Notes: generated by a model from the letters alone, not told the origin. A stretch of 64,000 nt of DNA from Scolanthus callimorphus (GCA_033964015.1 CM066919.1:17277646-17341645), one strand, 5' to 3'; numbered from the stretch's first letter, positions 1 to 9,344 are shown. Numbers and translations: made by a program.

Positions 1-1
1 G

Positions 2-1216
2 TTCAAGGTGCTCCCATTTGGTCTCTGCAACGCGCCCTCAACTTTCCAAAGGCTGATGGAATGCGTGTTACGAGGTCTTAACTGGAAAACATGCCTCCTA
101 TACCTTGATGATATCATCATATTCAGCAAAAACTTCCAAGAACACTTATCTCATCTTAAGTTGGTATTCGGACGACTGAGGACGGCGAATGTTAAACTCA
201 AGCCTTCAAAATGCCGTTTTGCAAGTTCCCAAGTTGAATACCTCGGCCACATCGTAAGTCGCGAAGGAGTCCAGCCGAACCCTGAGAAGATAAGCGCGGT
301 TAAGGAATATCCTGTACCCAAAAATGTAACCGAAGTACGGGCGTTCCTTGGCCTCTGCAACTACTACCGACGGTTCGTACAAGGTTTCTCAAAGATTGCC
401 GCACCTCTTAACAAACTCACCAAGAAAGACAGTCGCTTCTCATGGGACGACCAGTGTGAGACTTCTTTCATCAAATTAAAAGAAGCTCTCACGGAGGCGC
501 CGATCCTTGCATACCCAGATTTCTCAAGCGAATTTCATTTATACGTAGACGCCAGTCAAGACGCACTAGGAGCAACACTAGGTCAAGACCAAGAAGGCCT
601 AGAAAGAGTTATTGCCTACGCGGGACGGAATCTATCAGATACAGAGCGCAAATATAGCACCACGGAACGCGAAGCCCTCGCTGTCATTTTCGCCATTAAG
701 AAATTCCGCCCCTACCTTTATGACCGACGATTCAAGGTTGTCACTGATCACCACTCGTTAAAATGGTTAATGAACACTAAGCACGAAACCGGACGCCTAG
801 CTCGTTGGTCTCTAACATTACAAGCCTACGACTTCGAGATCGTCCATCGGTCTGGGGCCACCAATGGTAACGCCGACGCCCTGTCGAGAAGAAATTACGG
901 CCACAAACTTGCGGCAATCCGCCCAATTAAGGAACCAACGCCCGAAACCCGATCTTATGAAGAAATAGCAAGATTTCAGAGATCGGACCCGGAGCTTAAA
1001 GACCTGATACTCTTCATCGAAACAGAAGAACTCCCCAAAAAGAACAAGAAGGCGAGGGCCCTACTACTGCTGGACGACCAGTATTTTCTCGACGAACATG
1101 GTCTCCTATATCACATATGGATCCCTGCAAAGCCAAGCCGCCAGGACATCTGCTACCAACTCGTTATACCTGCGGCACTAAAATGGAGGTCCTTTTATGG
1201 GGGCATGACGACGTAA
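2..1216 (+). CDS. pol: Ty3/gypsy Pol fragment: reverse transcriptase and RNase H
   Basis: The open frame is already coding at the window edge. Numbering from nt 8, the RT palm motif YLDD is at residues 32-35, preceded by the PFGLCNAPSTFQ block typical of Ty3/gypsy RT. RNase H follows, with acidic residues D181, E222, D247 and D290 in the expected contexts (YVDAS, TTEREAL, VVTDHHSL, NADALS). The RT thumb/connection links the two. The frame then leaves coding register near nt 1182-1188, and the last eight or so residues are not family-like; the integrase continues in the next frame. The enzyme copies element RNA into DNA in cytoplasmic particles and degrades the RNA template. N-terminal RT, protease and Gag are off the window. 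Confidence 0.92.
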   Translation, partial: FKVLPFGLCNAPSTFQRLMECVLRGLNWKTCLLYLDDIIIFSKNFQEHLSHLKLVFGRLRTANVKLKPSKCRFASSQVEYLGHIVSREGVQPNPEKISAVKEYPVPKNVTEVRAFLGLCNYYRRFVQGFSKIAAPLNKLTKKDSRFSWDDQCETSFIKLKEALTEAPILAYPDFSSEFHLYVDASQDALGATLGQDQEGLERVIAYAGRNLSDTERKYSTTEREALAVIFAIKKFRPYLYDRRFKVVTDHHSLKWLMNTKHETGRLARWSLTLQAYDFEIVHRSGATNGNADALSRRNYGHKLAAIRPIKEPTPETRSYEEIARFQRSDPELKDLILFIETEELPKKNKKARALLLLDDQYFLDEHGLLYHIWIPAKPSRQDICYQLVIPAALKWRSFYGGMTT

Positions 1217-2646
1217 CGGCTGGACACCTCGGAATCAATAAAACCTACAACAAGTTACGCCGGAAGTACTACTGGAAAAAGATGTTCCGCGACATTGAGC
1301 ATTGGTGTCGGTCTTGCGTTGATTGTGCAATGAGGAAGAACCCAAAGTACTCGAACAAAGCTCCCCTGCTGCCAATACCAGTCGATGGGGCGTTCGATAG
1401 AGTCGCCGTGGACTGCCTTGGTCCATTTCCCGCCACGCACAATGGAAATCGCTATGTGGTTGTGTTTACAGATTACCTGACACGCTGGCCGGAGGCATTC
1501 CCAGTACAAGATATAGCGGCCCCAGTCATTGCGCGACTTTTTGTCGAGGAAATATTGACTCGACATGGGGCTGTGCGTACCCTATTATCAGACAGAGGTA
1601 CCAATTTCACCTCTGCGCTGTTCAAGGCCATCTGCCAGCTAGTGAATACTAGGAAGGTCCAGACTACTGCATATCATCCGCAATGTGATGCAATCGTAGA
1701 AAGATTCAATGGTACTCTCGCACAATCGTTGTCCATGTACGTATCAAGTGAGCAGAAGGATTGGGATACCTACATACCGTCCGTGCTCTTTGCATACAGA
1801 GTGTCACCACATGCGTCGACCTTCGACAGCCCTTTCTATCTTCTTTATGGGAGGGAACCGATTTTACCTCCTGATGTAAGCTTGCTACCACCCACAAACC
1901 TATCAAAATCGGTTGAAGAACATAGGAAGAGGATAGTCCGTCAAATTGAAGAGGCGCAGGATCTTGCGCGCACGAATATCCAGAAAGCACAACTAAAGAT
2001 GAAAACACTATACGACCGCTCTAGCCGGCCAACACAGTTCGAAGTGGGAGACAAGGTGTGGGTGTGGACCCCGAAACCCCGAAAAGGGTTGTCTAAGAAG
2101 CTACGAAGCTTTTGGTTTGGGCCATTTCGTTTGGTGGAAAAGCTCTCTCCAGTTCATTTTGCCATTAAGACATGCGATAATAGGCGGGTAACAACAACCG
2201 TGCATGTGCAAAGGCTTAAACCCTATATCGACCCGGAGAGCCGTCCAGTCGCCCCACCCGCAACAGACAATGATGAACCCTACCTCGCTCTGGAAGACCT
2301 GCCTCCTGATAGTTATGACGAAACAGAGGATATTGAACCAGCCGCTGCAGTCAATGACGACGATCACGAGGACCCCAAGGCAGAAACTGACGGTGACGGC
2401 ACTTCAGACACAGTAGTCAATGCGGATATTGGTGTCGATAACAACGAGGCGCAGCAGATACCACGCGACCCAGATGACTTCTATTCAGTCGAGAGGCTTC
2501 TCAAGGAGCGAAAAAGAAATAACAAGACTTACTTCCTCGTGCATTGGAAAGGATTTCAGGAATCCGAAAGTACCTGGGAACCATCCGAAAACATCCTCGA
2601 CCCTTCACTTATTGAGGACCTGAGGAAGAGGAATCAACAATATTAA
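1117..2646 (+). CDS. pol: Ty3/gypsy integrase with C-terminal chromodomain
   Basis: Numbered from nt 1117, the HHCC zinc-binding domain uses H30, H37, C67 and C70. The catalytic triad is D99 (AVDCLG), D159 (LLSDRGTNF) and E195 (IVERFNGT) with DD35E spacing. A GPY/F-like block (FWFGPFRLV) follows, then an acidic linker, and residues about 455-509 are a chromodomain (YSVERLL, FLVHWKGF, STWEPSENI). Only the part from about nt 1187 is genuine; the first 23 or so residues are the wrong frame of the RT-RNase H region. Integrase joins the element cDNA to host DNA, and in this family the chromodomain is thought to target histone-marked chromatin. The upstream frameshift separates it from RT in this copy; whether that is decay or a sequence error cannot be told from one copy. 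Confidence 0.92.
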   Translation: MDPCKAKPPGHLLPTRYTCGTKMEVLLWGHDDVTAGHLGINKTYNKLRRKYYWKKMFRDIEHWCRSCVDCAMRKNPKYSNKAPLLPIPVDGAFDRVAVDCLGPFPATHNGNRYVVVFTDYLTRWPEAFPVQDIAAPVIARLFVEEILTRHGAVRTLLSDRGTNFTSALFKAICQLVNTRKVQTTAYHPQCDAIVERFNGTLAQSLSMYVSSEQKDWDTYIPSVLFAYRVSPHASTFDSPFYLLYGREPILPPDVSLLPPTNLSKSVEEHRKRIVRQIEEAQDLARTNIQKAQLKMKTLYDRSSRPTQFEVGDKVWVWTPKPRKGLSKKLRSFWFGPFRLVEKLSPVHFAIKTCDNRRVTTTVHVQRLKPYIDPESRPVAPPATDNDEPYLALEDLPPDSYDETEDIEPAAAVNDDDHEDPKAETDGDGTSDTVVNADIGVDNNEAQQIPRDPDDFYSVERLLKERKRNNKTYFLVHWKGFQESESTWEPSENILDPSLIEDLRKRNQQY

Positions 2647-2704
2647 TACCCACACTAAACTCCACTAAATTTTCGATCACAGGGGACTGATATATTGACC
2701 CCCG

Positions 2705-2715
2705 TTCTTTTGCAG
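2705..2715 (+). promoter_or_regulatory. Putative splice acceptor for an env-like subgenomic mRNA
   Basis: A pyrimidine-rich stretch ending in TTTTGCAG lies 19 bases upstream of the ATG of the env-like ORF. Retroviruses and errantiviruses express Env from a spliced message, so this is the expected place for the acceptor. The donor would be off the window. Confidence 0.5.
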
Positions 2716-2734
2716 ACAATCCCAGTAAATAATC

Positions 2735-4747
2735 ATGCTGGTCTTCATCCTTGCAATGGTACCGATTTACGCTATTGCCAACACTTATGACGCCACAGGA
2801 AGGAAGGTCACTTTCTACCCAGAAGCAATGATGGTGGCAACTCACCCGAGACCTCTCGTCCTATACAAAGAGACAACCCTGGTAAATGTGGTTACGAAAC
2901 TAAGGACACACCTAACCAACACTGTGCCCACAATAACCAACGATTGTGATCCAAAACAGAAGAGCTTTCTCGACGGAATCTTAACATCAATACACTCTGT
3001 CCAGCGAATAGCCCACAGAATGATGTCTTTGCCAGGGATAACAAACCTTGCCGAATGTGACTCTTACCTCCGACGTTATTACCACTACGCTACGGGACTA
3101 TCGTCCCACATGCGATGTCCTCGTCACTACCAGGAATCAGTAGCAAACTGCAAATCGTGGGCACTTAGTAACTGTGAAGGGATCTCTACTCACGAAAGGG
3201 CATGGCTTAGGCATCGCTCCAGGAGATCCTCGTGGGCGTGTCATGCTGGGGTGTTCGGACTCTTTCGCTTAATCTACACCTCAACCGGTGGTTCGTGTGA
3301 ATCCAACGTGGTAACAACCATAAAAGCATCCTTCGCGGACGCCACCAACGCCATAGAAGACCTGCGAAGCATGGTCAAAGTGGTCAATGGAAAAACAATC
3401 TACCTCGCGCAAACGACGGACGCTATGATGACAAAGGTCAATCTACTTCAAAGGTCGCTGCAACACATGTCAAACACGCTTACCAAATGGCAAACCACGC
3501 TGGTACAAGACAATACGAAAGAAACATGCCGTTATAACATCATGTTAGAATTTATAGCGAAGTACGCGGTAAATGTCAACCAGGCATTTACCTCATCTTT
3601 ACGCTTGAACGAAATTGAAGACTTACTGCGTCAGACTGCAAAACTAACAGGCAAACCCCTGGCAGGAGGATCGGACCTCCCTCGAGTCATCAGCACCGAG
3701 ATCCTAACTCAGTTGAAAACCAGCCCTGAGATGAAGCTAACGGCAGAGGCCCTCCAGCAAGGATATCCTGTACTGATGCAACCCTTCGTTGATCATGAAC
3801 TACGAGCGCACGAACGCATGGACGTCAGCATCCTAACCACAATCCCTATTATACCATCTGAACAATCCTTTTGCGTGATAGAGTATCTCGTCCCCGTGAC
3901 GTACAACGTATCAGGGCAATGTTACACTGGTCCCATCAACAGGCAAGATTTAGCCCTAATTAGCTGTCCAAACTCACAAACCCTTGTGGAAACTGTAAGC
4001 TTGAGCAAGTGCACCAAGGACGAAACAGCGTACATCTGCCCGAAAACTGTTATAACAGATGACAGAGACATAGCTTGGCTAGGAATGGCATGGACACCGG
4101 GAACACGGGTATCGTTTAATAGAAACCACGAGTCGACCCAATGCCCCGACCGCCTTAGCTTCGTTCACTTAGGAGGACGGCATTACTTAGCTACAACCGC
4201 AGCAGATGTTTTCCTCCGCAACGGCAGTCGCTCCATGAAACTCTCCGTGTCGCCTCTTATGGTTTACAACATTCCGTGTCACTGGTCATTCTCCGACCAA
4301 CCTACAGGATTTGGTTCCTGTGCAAGGCGTCTGAAGATTGATGTCCCCGTTTTTCAGGAAGCTCACATGACGTATGTTCCATGGGATAATGCCATGGACA
4401 ACAGCACATTAGAACTACACTACCGCTCTTTGAGTCTTACAACACCGCTGGAATTCAACAAAAATATTACACAGTCATTGGATAAGACTTTCAACAAACT
4501 CGATGGACATTTGGGGAATGTCATCAAGAAATTGAAGGAGGACATAAGGAAGATAAAAGAGACAACTACAACTACGCTTAATGACGTGCTGACATATATT
4601 GCATTGTCATTGACAATTCTGCAGCTAATCATTATTTGTACATGGCTCTGTCTCTACAAGCGAGGAACGCCAACTACCCATCGTTGCCCAGGATGCGCAA
4701 AACCGATGGAGTTAGGAGTACCATTGGAAAGTTTAGGAAGCAGATAG
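2735..4747 (+). CDS. env: Envelope-like type I membrane glycoprotein of the LTR element
   Basis: This uninterrupted 670-residue ORF follows integrase by 88 bases. It begins with a hydrophobic signal peptide (residues 1-15). A dibasic RSRR at 161-164 looks like a furin-type cleavage site and is followed closely by a glycine-containing hydrophobic stretch (about 171-181), the layout of a class I fusion glycoprotein. A predicted helical/coiled region (about 200-260) comes next, then a cysteine-rich middle, a predicted coil before the membrane, one transmembrane helix (about 618-641) and a short basic cytoplasmic tail. Several N-glycosylation sequons occur in the C-terminal half. I cannot assign it to a named Env lineage by eye. 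It differs from its neighbours in being fully open although pol has a frameshift. The role in cell entry or spread is inferred from architecture only. Confidence 0.75.
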   Translation: MLVFILAMVPIYAIANTYDATGRKVTFYPEAMMVATHPRPLVLYKETTLVNVVTKLRTHLTNTVPTITNDCDPKQKSFLDGILTSIHSVQRIAHRMMSLPGITNLAECDSYLRRYYHYATGLSSHMRCPRHYQESVANCKSWALSNCEGISTHERAWLRHRSRRSSWACHAGVFGLFRLIYTSTGGSCESNVVTTIKASFADATNAIEDLRSMVKVVNGKTIYLAQTTDAMMTKVNLLQRSLQHMSNTLTKWQTTLVQDNTKETCRYNIMLEFIAKYAVNVNQAFTSSLRLNEIEDLLRQTAKLTGKPLAGGSDLPRVISTEILTQLKTSPEMKLTAEALQQGYPVLMQPFVDHELRAHERMDVSILTTIPIIPSEQSFCVIEYLVPVTYNVSGQCYTGPINRQDLALISCPNSQTLVETVSLSKCTKDETAYICPKTVITDDRDIAWLGMAWTPGTRVSFNRNHESTQCPDRLSFVHLGGRHYLATTAADVFLRNGSRSMKLSVSPLMVYNIPCHWSFSDQPTGFGSCARRLKIDVPVFQEAHMTYVPWDNAMDNSTLELHYRSLSLTTPLEFNKNITQSLDKTFNKLDGHLGNVIKKLKEDIRKIKETTTTTLNDVLTYIALSLTILQLIIICTWLCLYKRGTPTTHRCPGCAKPMELGVPLESLGSR

Positions 4748-4955
4748 ACAAAGGAAGACAGTCCAACTTAGGAATTATTATATTTGTAATCATTTAATTA
4801 CGCTATGCTTTTTGCGGTGCATATATCAGCACCGGCAGCCGCTGTTTCAACAATTACCATTTAGGGAAATGCCAAACTAATTTGAAATATAATTTTTTCT
4901 TACCTTTGTTAGCTTTCCATTTCGGGAGAAATGTTGATTTAAGGTTGGGGGAATA
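4748..4955 (+). other. Env-LTR spacer with polypurine tract
   Basis: The spacer between the env-like stop and the LTR is non-coding. The purine-rich run AAGGTTGGGGGAATA at 4941-4955 directly abuts the TGT of the LTR and is the likely plus-strand primer. Confidence 0.55.
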
Positions 4956-5786
4956 TGTAAGGACAATATTTTCGCTATCGTGCTTGGCTACACAGAGCTG
5001 ATTATTACCATGACAACGCTGGTCCCTCGCGGGTGGTTGTCACTTCCTGGAACGAATTTAGTGTAAGGCGTGATTGTGGGAAGGCTGGCGTGCGGGTTGT
5101 GACACTTCCTGGCGAGATCAGTGTTTAATTAATAATCACTTCTGTATAGAAAAACTAAAGTGAAAACGATTTATGATTGAATACTTACCATTAATTTTAA
5201 AAAGGATTCACATTAGCTGTCACAAACGGAAACATTTGATCATTTAAATTAACATGTGCTGATGTACGGATGCTTAACACTTCCTGGAACGATTCCCGTG
5301 CAGGCTCCAGTGATTAATTATTAACTGGTTCCGTTTGTCCCACAAGCTATGATCTGATTTATTATATATTTAAAGGAAGTCAAAAAACAATAATTTAAAG
5401 CTAAATTTCGCGCATTAGTTATAGTTATGCTGGCAAAATTAAGGAAAAACATTGCTGTAAACTAGAGGATTATAGGAGTCCTTAAATTATAGGAAGTTTC
5501 GTGTTCTAGATAAACTATTATTAGGAACATGTCCTTGCTCTCATGACGCCATTGGTAATGAGGTAATGCTGGGCAGAGTGTCCATAAAAACCAGCATGCC
5601 AATGGTCGTGAGGAGAGCAAGAACAGAGCAAGAACAGAGCAAGAACAGAGCAAGAACAGAACACTATCTAAAGGTAATAAATCTCTTGGTTATGGCATCT
5701 CTGTGTTGATTTCCCTGCTCGAACTCAGGCTGTCGCGACTCCTTTTGTCCGCTAGTATTCTAGTGTCAAAAGTTGTCGTCACAACA
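4956..5786 (+). repeat. 3' LTR of the Ty3/gypsy element
   Basis: The 831-bp segment starts TGTAAGGACAATATT directly after a purine tract and ends GTCACAACA. The 3' edge is fixed independently because the SWIM-domain reading frame of the target resumes at the next base. U3 has three copies of CACTTCCTGG (5041, 5103, 5278), matching the ETS-type core GGAA. An 11-bp unit AGCAAGAACAG is repeated four times at 5616-5659. AATAAA at about 5676 is a possible R-region polyadenylation signal. The 5' LTR is outside the window, so identity between the LTRs cannot be judged. Confidence 0.75.
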
Positions 5787-6500
5787 TGTATGCTTCGCTG
5801 TACGTTCTGCAATGCTTGCATCCATGTCTTTTAGTGCAACTGCCCCGACTATGCAATACGTGGCTATGTTTGCTGCCACATACATGCTGTGAACATCGCC
5901 CAACCAATGGCTGCCCAGCTAAACTCATCATCTGATGATGTAGATGACATTGTAGAGCACCGTGAACATTTAACAGATATGATCAGTAAAGAGCAACAAC
6001 AAACGACAATCCAACTTGACGATCTCAAAGCGAGTGCTCTTGCCAAAATTGGCGAGCTAACAGACCTCATCACGCAGGCAGTCACAAAGGACGCTATCAC
6101 CACCGCAGTGCAGCATGTCCGGTCTGCCATAACTGTAGCCAAGGGATTAAACATTATAGGAAACGACCACCACTATCTTAATACCGGACCAAAAATGGCT
6201 CCAAACAAACTGTCTGAGAAACAAAGGCGTTTTACTTCAACGAAAAAACAAAGACGAAAGGAACAATTCAAGCCATGCATGTCTAGTGAAACAGAAAAGG
6301 AACTGACGGAAATCGAGCCCAAAATATGTGCTTTTTGCTTGAAGGAGGATCCACCAAACGTTCTTGATGGTGCAATTTCATGGATTGAGTGCGAAGAATG
6401 TAATGTATGGGTGCATGAATGCTGTGACAATGTTATAGAAGCAGGGTCATCTAAGTATTTATGTTGCATGTGCCGTTCGCTGGATGCTGTTGCAATTTAA
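5787..6500 (+). pseudogene. 3' remnant of a SWIM-PHD protein (MULE-transposase-like), split by the LTR element
   Basis: Reading directly from the LTR junction, the frame gives a cysteine-rich lead-in (RCTFCNACIHVF), an in-frame TAG at 5832-5834, then a SWIM zinc finger CxCx9CxH (CNCPDYAIRGYVCCHIHAV). A hydrophilic, partly helical segment and a basic patch follow, and the C-terminal PHD finger has CAFC, IECEEC, WVHECC and YLCCMC, stop at 6498-6500. SWIM fingers follow the DDE domain of MuDR/MULE transposases, and SWIM plus PHD combinations occur in animal MULE-like proteins. The N-terminal part is missing in this window: it would lie upstream of the LTR element. The TAG plus the insertion make this copy a pseudogene. 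Confidence 0.7.
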
Positions 6501-6645
6501 CGTCTTGGTCAGGGAATTGGGTTTTGAAAACCTAAAAAAACAGCTTGCTGCAGTATGTTGCTACCAAAGCGATTGCGTTTCACAGTTTCTGCCATTTTCG
6601 GCAGTGTTATTTAATACCGTTATTTTATTGTCAGAACTATGCACT

Positions 6646-6935
6646 CAGTATCACAAGATGGTGTTTCAGTAATGCACTCGCTATCACAGGATGGTGTTTC
6701 AGTAATGTACTTGGTATCACAGGACGTTGTCTCAGTAATGTACTTGGTATCACAGGATGGTGTCTCAGTAATGTACGTGCATGGTATCACAGGATGGTGT
6801 CTCAGTAATGCACTTTGGTATCACAGCACAGTGTCTCAGTAATGCACTTTTGGTATCACAGGATGGTGTCTCAGTAATGCACTCTGCATCACAGGATGAT
6901 GCCTCATCAAAACACTTGGTATCACAAGTAAAATT
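6646..6935 (+). repeat. Minisatellite, about 30-bp unit, first block
   Basis: About nine to ten copies of TATCACAGGATGGTGTYTCAGTAATGYACT-like units run head to tail with point variation and small indels. All short ORFs here are by-products of the repeat. Confidence 0.9.
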
Positions 6936-6952
6936 TCATCAGACTTTAAAAA

Positions 6953-7281
6953 TATATAGAGAGAGGATATTACATGGTGGCGGCAAGATATGAGTTTTAT
7001 TTTCGAGTGGCAAATATTTTACGAATGAGCGCAGCGAATGAGTAAAATATTGTTTTTGACATGAGAAAATAAAACACATATCTTCAAGCCACTGTGTAAT
7101 TTTCTTTTTATTATATAGACAAACAAGAAAAAAATGTTCCAAATTGATTTCCAAGCATTTTTGTTTTGACCGATATCCTCACTAGTGAGGATATGGAAAA
7201 TATGTCACTCAGGACCCGGATGTAGCTTCGTATGAGATCTACGAGTGCCGTATTTCCCAGTAAAACACTCGTGTCTATATA
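6953..7281. mobile_element. Hairpin MITE, copy 1 (family shared with 24631-24924)
   Basis: It begins TATATAGAG and ends CTATATA, with an internal near-palindrome around GATATGAGTTTTATTTTC and its complement. It shares long blocks with 24631-24924 (for example CACTCAGGACCCGGATG and GATATCCTCACTAGTGAGG). It sits inside the minisatellite, which resumes after it. Confidence 0.8.
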
Positions 7282-7327
7282 ATAAATCAAAATATTACTA
7301 TATATAACTAAATTACTATTAATCAAT

Positions 7328-7400
7328 AAAGGGTACTTGGTATAACAGGACAGTGCCTCAATAATGTACTTGGTACCAGTATCACAGGATGATGTACAAA
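7328..7400 (+). repeat. Minisatellite, second block after the MITE
   Basis: Units resembling GTACTTGGTATAACAGGACAG continue the 6646-6935 array on the far side of the hairpin MITE, showing that the array predates the insertion. Confidence 0.75.
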
Positions 7401-7788
7401 GTAAGACAATAACAAAAAATTGTGTTTCATCACTACGTACAGCAATGGAAAGTGTGTGTTTCCAGGAAAATCCATTCAGCCTCCCTCATGGAAGGGCTTT
7501 GGCCTAGTTCCAGAGGGGTGGTGGTTTTAGTGACCATCATTTTTCATATTTAACTCTATAAAACCTTCCAGGGCAGGGGGGTCTAACCTCAACATCCATT
7601 TATGGTGGAAGTATGGATATTCTAGAATTGCACAATACTGTTGGAAGCCTGAGATCATTTTTTCAGGTTTTCCATTTATTAGTGATCGCTTTGATTTTTT
7701 CTGAACTGCCATGATCATTTATTCATTTACCATTTACCACTCTTTATTATAATATATAGGTTTTATTTTGTATATATGGTAATGCGCA

Positions 7789-8405
7789 ATTTCCCTCTCT
7801 TTGGGCCCATCCGGGATCAAAGGGATTAATTGCCCACACTCGCGACACGTGATCATGGTATATAGAATTACGTATCAGCTTAGTGTTTCATTACAAGCGT
7901 GCTTGGGCAACTCAACCGAGCTCAGGATATTTACGAGTTGCCGGGGGTTTGGTGGCAGAGAGGTTTATTATTAGTATTTATACATTTATCTTTCACAGTT
8001 TCTCTGTTAATAATAAACTTCTCTCTTGTGCCAAACAAAAAAAATTGTGTTATGTTGTGTTATGTGGGAGCGACATTATGGGGAATTTCCCTCTCTTTGG
8101 GCCCATCCGGGATCAAAGGGATTAATTGCCCACACTCGCGACACGTGATCATGGTATATAGAATTACGTATCAGCTTAGTGTTTCATTACAAGCGTGCTT
8201 GGGCAACTCAACCGAGCTCAGGATATTTACGAGTTTTTCCCACCCTCCCACCCAGGGTCTATTATATTCGGGTGGCAGAGAGGTTTATTATTAGTATTTA
8301 TACATTTATCTTTCACAGTTTCTCTGTTAATAATAAACTTCTCTCTTGTGCCAAACAAAAAAAATTGTGTTATGTTGTGTTATGAGGGAGCGACATTATG
8401 GGGAA
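7789..8405 (+). repeat. Tandem duplication of an LTR-like unit of about 300 bp
   Basis: Two nearly identical units (about 7789-8083 and 8084-8405) start AATTTCCCTCTCTTTGGGCC. Each has a TATATAG box, then GTTTCATTACAAGC, an AATAAA signal and a terminal GGGAGCGACATTATGGGG. Copy 2 differs mainly by roughly 25 extra bases around 8236-8262. TATA plus AATAAA within 300 bp resembles an LTR, so a recombined solo-LTR pair is possible. No coding content was recognised. Confidence 0.7.
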
Positions 8406-9026
8406 TTGAAAATATTTAGTATTGATAAGTGCACAATATAAGTTGAATAAAGTATTATTATTATTGTTCGGCTTGTGATTGCCTGAAAGGGACCCATTCT
8501 GGTCAGAGATTCTGGTAATTCCTATGGTCAAATGGAACGGCTCAAACCGAAAAATCATGTGAACGTCTCAACTGGGAATCGAAATAGGCAGGGGAGCTTT
8601 CTAATTTACCACAAATTTTCAGTAATAATGGTTTGAAATCAAATGGAAAGCACCCCAGACATACCAGGCCGGTACGATTTCCAAAATTTCAGCTGCATTC
8701 AAATGCATGGACTTTAAGTTGTTATATATCCAGACACTTCACACCTCCGTATTTGGGGCTTATTAAATTAAGCCTGCTGCATGACCATAATTTACACAGG
8801 ATTTATATCCACAGTTCATTGGTTGATTCAAAGAAAATTATTTTCAAGCTCTGATAATGCATTAGGTGAAACCTGTCCATAACAAAAAACAACTCGAAAA
8901 TTCAAGAAGAAAAATTTATCAATTGTTATCAATTCCATGACTCACTGAGATTTTAGTTATCAAATGGCTATTGCAATTACTGATACCTATTGATTCATAT
9001 CATTGATTAACAGTAGTGGTTTTGTC

Positions 9027-9062
9027 CCGGGGGGGGGGGGGGGGGGGACTCCTCATAAACAT
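9027..9062. repeat. Long G tract with GGGGGACTC element terminus
   Basis: About 20 consecutive G residues follow CCC and run into ACTCCTCATA. The same G-run plus ACTC motif marks both ends of the element at 14477-14884 and a site at 30287, so this is probably a terminus of that repeat family. Confidence 0.6.
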
Positions 9063-9344
9063 AGATGGGGGTGCTCGTCCTATTCCTCCCTTAATTAGGG
9101 TAATATATAGATTTAGTCACTGGCTAAAAGCGGAGCTCCCGGTTACATATTTTTATAAAAGGTGCGTTTACCTATCTTGTTGGGCCTTTGCTAGGGAAAA
9201 TTATAAGTCCTGCAAACGATTAATAATGTGACTTGTCGCGACGTCACTTGCTACAGAAACATTCGTGTTCTCCATTGCCATACTTGCAAATTCAGATTTT
9301 TTTATGTTGCATTTCAAAGAGCTCCATACCCACATACTCCGGAT

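Larger units (their letters stand above)
1..5786 (+). mobile_element. Ty3/gypsy chromodomain LTR element with env-like ORF (5' end outside window)
   Basis: The order RT, RNase H, integrase, chromodomain, envelope-like ORF, purine-rich tract and LTR is that of a Ty3/gypsy-type element carrying a third, membrane-protein ORF. Gag, protease and the 5' LTR lie outside the window. The 3' boundary is well supported: the LTR starts TGT at 4956 and ends ACA at 5786, and a foreign coding frame (SWIM-PHD) resumes at 5787. A frameshift between RNase H and integrase shows that this copy has decayed at least slightly. Chromodomains on integrase define the chromovirus branch in the usual classification; an env-like gene on such an element is less usual. 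Confidence 0.88.

Noticed and set aside
1117..1186. First 23 codons of the integrase frame as genuine protein
   Set aside because: They overlap the RT-RNase H frame, which is family-like there, so they are the wrong frame.
5820..5840. TCTTTTAG at 5827-5834 as a splice acceptor for the SWIM-PHD sequence
   Set aside because: The SWIM lead-in (RCTFCNACIHVF) reads in the same frame right up to the LTR edge, so a nonsense TAG in an interrupted frame explains the site better.
6484..6993. Overlapping ORFs across the minisatellite
   Set aside because: By-products of the 30-bp unit, which is a multiple of three.
7789..8405. Hammerhead ribozyme (retrozyme) in the duplicated unit
   Set aside because: No CTGATGA core or matching GAAA stem was found on either strand.
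7883..8419. ORFs across the 300-bp duplicated unit
   Set aside because: The two copies merely repeat the same short open frames; LTR-like signals fit better.
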